Positions 22,693-25,278 of a stretch of DNA of 25,278 bases are shown piece by piece. The stretch is from JANFXS01 sp022791155. GTDB lineage: Bacteria > Bacillota > Clostridia > Lachnospirales > Anaerotignaceae. Made by a program: the position numbers and the translations under genes. The DNA is taken from the NCBI GenBank assembly GCA_949743895.1, contig CATJUX010000026.1, forward strand, positions 1 to 25,278. The letters are read 5' to 3'. The notes beneath the pieces are model-generated. The model was not told the DNA's origin and searched no databases. It saw only the letters and a program-made list of their open reading frames with translations. Position 1 is the stretch's first letter. The number at the start of each line of letters is the position of its first letter.

Positions 22693-23625
22693 ATGGAAGA
22701 ACAAATGACAGTGCTGGCAACGCAGATGGAAACGCTGGCCGTGCTGATATTGATTGGTTTTTTGGCACAAAAAATGAAAATGGTGAAAAATGAGAGCATA
22801 GACGGGCTCATGGAGATAATTTCAAAATTGATATTGCCGTTTATGCTCATGACACTGATTGGAAGCGGCAGTAGTGACGGAATTTTTGAAATGGGAGGAT
22901 ATTTGGCGGCAACGGTCATAATGTTTGCTGTCTCACTGGCCTTGGGCTTCATATCTTCAAAAATTGTGAGGCTTCCCAAAAATGAATCAGGCATGCATGT
23001 GCTTGTGTCGGCCTATAGCAATGGCGGTTACATTGCAATGCCTGTTGTGGCGGCAATGTTTCCAGAAAGTTCCGGCCTTGCCATAGCCGTATATTCCACA
23101 ATTGAAGCTGTTATGTATTGGGTGTTTGGGCCGCTCATTGCCAATTCATATGAAAACAGAAAAATTGATATTAAAAAATTGTTCACGCCAATCACAATTT
23201 CTGTGGCAACAGGCTTTGTTGTTCTGATTTCAAACGTCAACCCTGTTGGCAACATTGCTTGGGACACATTGCGAAGCGTGGGCTCAACAACAAAATATCT
23301 TGCGGCGATATACATAGGACTGGACTTGGGAAGAAAAGGGAAAAAGGGGATTTTGTCAAACCCAAAAGCGTTTTCGGCTGTGTCTGTCAAACTTTTGATT
23401 GTCCCTTTGGCGGCATATTTAATTCTCAAATTAAGCGGCTTTGTGAACGAACAGCAGCTTGTCATGCTGACTGTGTTTGCGGCGGCGCCATCGGGCATGT
23501 CATTGCCGATAGTGGCAAAAATTGCCGGTGTTGACGATTCATATGCCATAAGCGCCATTATGATAAGCACAATTCTTTGCCCTGTCACAATGATGCTTGT
23601 CATGCGCATAGCGCTCAGCCTCTGA
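22693..23625 (+). CDS. AEC-family transporter (auxin efflux carrier superfamily), first of two
   Basis: A 310-residue membrane protein with about ten hydrophobic helices in two halves, fitting the AEC family (PF03547-type permeases), which includes bacterial malate, malonate and other organic-acid carriers. Recognisable stretches are LPFMLMTLIGSGSS, the YSNGGYIAMPVVAAMFPESSG segment in the first-half crossover and FAAAPSGMSLPIVAKIAGVDDSYA in the second-half crossover. ATG 22693 follows AAAGGGGAATGTC; an in-frame ATG 63 bases upstream adds a Cys-rich, non-homologous stretch. The next gene is a close paralogue and the one after is an aconitase-like hydratase, so the substrate may be an organic acid; this is inference. 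Confidence 0.9.
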   Translation: MEEQMTVLATQMETLAVLILIGFLAQKMKMVKNESIDGLMEIISKLILPFMLMTLIGSGSSDGIFEMGGYLAATVIMFAVSLALGFISSKIVRLPKNESGMHVLVSAYSNGGYIAMPVVAAMFPESSGLAIAVYSTIEAVMYWVFGPLIANSYENRKIDIKKLFTPITISVATGFVVLISNVNPVGNIAWDTLRSVGSTTKYLAAIYIGLDLGRKGKKGILSNPKAFSAVSVKLLIVPLAAYLILKLSGFVNEQQLVMLTVFAAAPSGMSLPIVAKIAGVDDSYAISAIMISTILCPVTMMLVMRIALSL

Positions 23626-23889
23626 TTTGTGAAAGAAGTTTTCACATGTGGCGCTGTCTTGTGTGTTCATTTTTGCTGTTTGCAGCTGTGTGTTTCAGGC
23701 GGACACAAATGCGCTTTCAAATGACATGAAATGAAACGGTTTTCCGCAAAAGCCCAAAAATCATTTGGCTTGCAAAATGCGGCCAAAATTTTGTGCAAAT
23801 GAGAAAATGTTTGACAAAATGCCGTTTTTGTGATAAAGCATATTTCATGCGGTTGTCAGTGTTTTGTTGTTGTTAAAGGAGAAGGGAAA

Positions 23890-24825
23890 ATGGGGGAACA
23901 AATGACAGTGCTGATTGGACAGATGGAAACATTGGCTGTCCTTATACTTATTGGCTTTTTGGCAAAAAGCCTCAACATGGTTAAAGACGAAAGCGTTGAC
24001 GGGCTCATGGAGATACTTTCAAAGCTTGTGCTTCCATGCATGCTTTTGACGTTGATTGGAAGCGGCGGAAGCCGGGACGAACTTTTTGGCATGTGGAAGT
24101 TTTTGCTTGCCATAATAATTATGTTTTTGATTTGTCTGACAGTTGGTTTTGTGATGTCAAGAATGCTGAAATTGCCGCAAAATGTCAAAAACCTTCATAT
24201 AATAGTGACGGCCTATGGCAATGGCGCTTTTGTGGGCGTGCCCGTTGTGGCGGCAATGTTCCCTGAAAATTCGGGCCTTGCCATAGCCGTCTATTCAATG
24301 TCCGAGGCCATAATGTATTGGGCATTTGGGCCAATAATCGCTGATGCCTCGGGGAACAAAAGCATCGATTTGAAAAAGGTGATAACTCCGCTGACAGTTT
24401 CCATAGCGCTTGGGATACTTGTGCTTCTGCTGAACTTGAATCCCTCTGAAAACATTGTTTGGGAAACATTGAAAAGTGTTGGCGGAACAGCGAAATATTT
24501 CGCAGCAATATATATTGGCCTTGACATTGGAAGAAAGGGTTTCAAAAAAATGACAGAAAACCCAAATGTTTTTGCCGCCGTGCCCTTTAAGCTTGTCATA
24601 CTCCCTATAATCACATACATAATTGTGGGAAAGACAGGCTTGCTGAGTGGGCAGCTTTTGATAATATTGACACTGTTCACCTCAACTCCTTCGGGAATGG
24701 CGCTTCCAATTGTGGCGCGCATGGCGGGAAGTGACGATTCATATGCCACAAGCGGCACAATGTCCGCAACAATATTGTGCCTTATAACAATGCCGCTTGT
24801 CATGTGGCTCACTTCATATATATAA
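23890..24825 (+). CDS. AEC-family transporter (auxin efflux carrier superfamily), second of two
   Basis: A 311-residue paralogue of the preceding gene. By eye well over half of the aligned residues are identical, including the N-terminal EQMTVL..QMETLAVLILIGFLA and the crossover motifs AAMFPE.SGLAIAVYS and TPSGMALPIVARMAGSDDSYA. Ten membrane helices are expected. Differences cluster in the helix around residues 70-110 and in the last helix, which may mean a different substrate preference. ATG 23890 follows AAAGGAGAAGGGAAA, a strong site; an in-frame start 60 bases upstream is unlikely. The 264-base gap after the first copy is not repeated upstream of it, so the duplication is old or only the genes are conserved. 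Confidence 0.9.
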   Translation: MGEQMTVLIGQMETLAVLILIGFLAKSLNMVKDESVDGLMEILSKLVLPCMLLTLIGSGGSRDELFGMWKFLLAIIIMFLICLTVGFVMSRMLKLPQNVKNLHIIVTAYGNGAFVGVPVVAAMFPENSGLAIAVYSMSEAIMYWAFGPIIADASGNKSIDLKKVITPLTVSIALGILVLLLNLNPSENIVWETLKSVGGTAKYFAAIYIGLDIGRKGFKKMTENPNVFAAVPFKLVILPIITYIIVGKTGLLSGQLLIILTLFTSTPSGMALPIVARMAGSDDSYATSGTMSATILCLITMPLVMWLTSYI

Positions 24826-24930
24826 TTTGGCGGCGATTGCGTTATACTATTGCTTTACAATTCAAATTTTTATAAACAGCAGCCTGACAAACTGTTGGGT
24901 TAAATATACTGCAATGGGAGGATTTTGTTT

Positions 24931-25278
24931 ATGATAAAACTTTATGACTCAGGAGCGTTTCTTTTGAATGGAAGCGAAATTGTCGCTGATGGAAACACGG
25001 CTGAAAATGAGCTTATATCAAAAGGATTTTCAATTTCGAAAAACGAAGCGGCCAAAAACACAATGGCTCATTCAATATTGTCAAGCCACAACACATCAGG
25101 CGATGACAAAAAACTTAAAATCAAATTTGACGCTCTTGCAAGCCATGACATAACATATGTTGGAATTGTTCAAACGGCAAGGGCAAGCGGCCTTGAAAAA
25201 TTTCCTGTGCCATATGTGATGACAAACTGTCACAACTCACTTTGTGCCATTGGAGGCACAATAAATGAGGATGACCAC
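24931..25278 (+). CDS. Aconitase-like hydratase, N-terminal part (cut by the window end)
   Basis: ATG 24931 follows GGGAGGATTTTG and opens a frame that runs off the window after 116 residues. The segment LKIKFDALASHDITYVGIVQTARASGLEKFPVPYVMTNCHNSLCAIGGTINEDDH, as I remember them, resembles the start of the YbhJ-like aconitase-superfamily hydratases found in Clostridia, in which an iron-sulfur cluster would be bound farther on. The TNCHNSLCAIGG stretch is the recognisable core, in the place of the aconitase substrate-binding DSH region. Substrate is not known to me. It follows two AEC transporters, which may carry its substrate or product. The family call is good, the function uncertain. Confidence 0.75.
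   Translation, partial: MIKLYDSGAFLLNGSEIVADGNTAENELISKGFSISKNEAAKNTMAHSILSSHNTSGDDKKLKIKFDALASHDITYVGIVQTARASGLEKFPVPYVMTNCHNSLCAIGGTINEDDH

Overview
This 25.3-kb window looks like chromosomal DNA of an anaerobic, probably spore-forming Clostridia bacterium, with a Lachnospirales- or Anaerotignum-like flavour. The grounds are a formate-tetrahydrofolate ligase with a separate FchA-type cyclohydrolase, a GlgC/GlgD pair, SpoVG, a CotS-type spore coat protein, strong AGGAGG ribosome binding sites, moderate-to-low GC, and a tRNA gene without encoded CCA. I see no transposase, integrase, phage gene, CRISPR array or antibiotic-resistance gene. The placement is inferred from gene content only.

Layout. 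(1) 1-1.1 kb: a membrane protein of unknown function on the minus strand. (2) 1.7-7.1 kb, plus strand: a one-carbon/tetrahydrofolate block. It holds panB (uses methylene-THF), fhs (makes formyl-THF), folD (methylene-THF dehydrogenase), a structured RNA leader, folT (folate-uptake S component) and fchA (methenyl-THF cyclohydrolase type). FolD lacks the Lys and Gln that the family uses for cyclohydrolase chemistry, and FchA next door can supply that step. (3) 7.2-7.6 kb: terminators and a two-copy, hairpin-rich 66-bp repeat. (4) 7.6-10.5 kb, minus strand: a tight operon of an ECF sigma factor, a zinc-finger anti-sigma factor, a membrane protein and tsaD. (5) 10.7-14.9 kb, minus strand: RNase Z, a CotS-family pseudokinase and the tRNA nucleotidyltransferase. 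(6) 15.0 kb, plus strand: tRNA-Lys(CTT) with a near-consensus promoter, divergent from cca. (7) 15.4-17.1 kb: a 3-hydroxyacyl-CoA dehydrogenase-family enzyme (minus) and a small unknown protein (plus), divergent across a region with a perfect 19-bp palindrome. (8) 17.5-20.4 kb, minus strand: spoVG, with glgC and glgD overlapping by ATGA. (9) 20.4-25.3 kb: an AT-rich divergent intergenic region, then murC on the plus strand, a cluster of DnaA boxes, two tandem AEC-family transporters and the start of an aconitase-like hydratase cut by the window edge.

Most of the window is housekeeping. The parts that deserve a second look are the FolD/FchA division of labour, the structured folT leader that does not match the THF riboswitch consensus I know, the DnaA-box cluster behind murC, the hairpin repeat, and the palindrome at 16415. 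Intergenic gaps are long (about 4.7 kb in total) and mostly carry no gene I can support.
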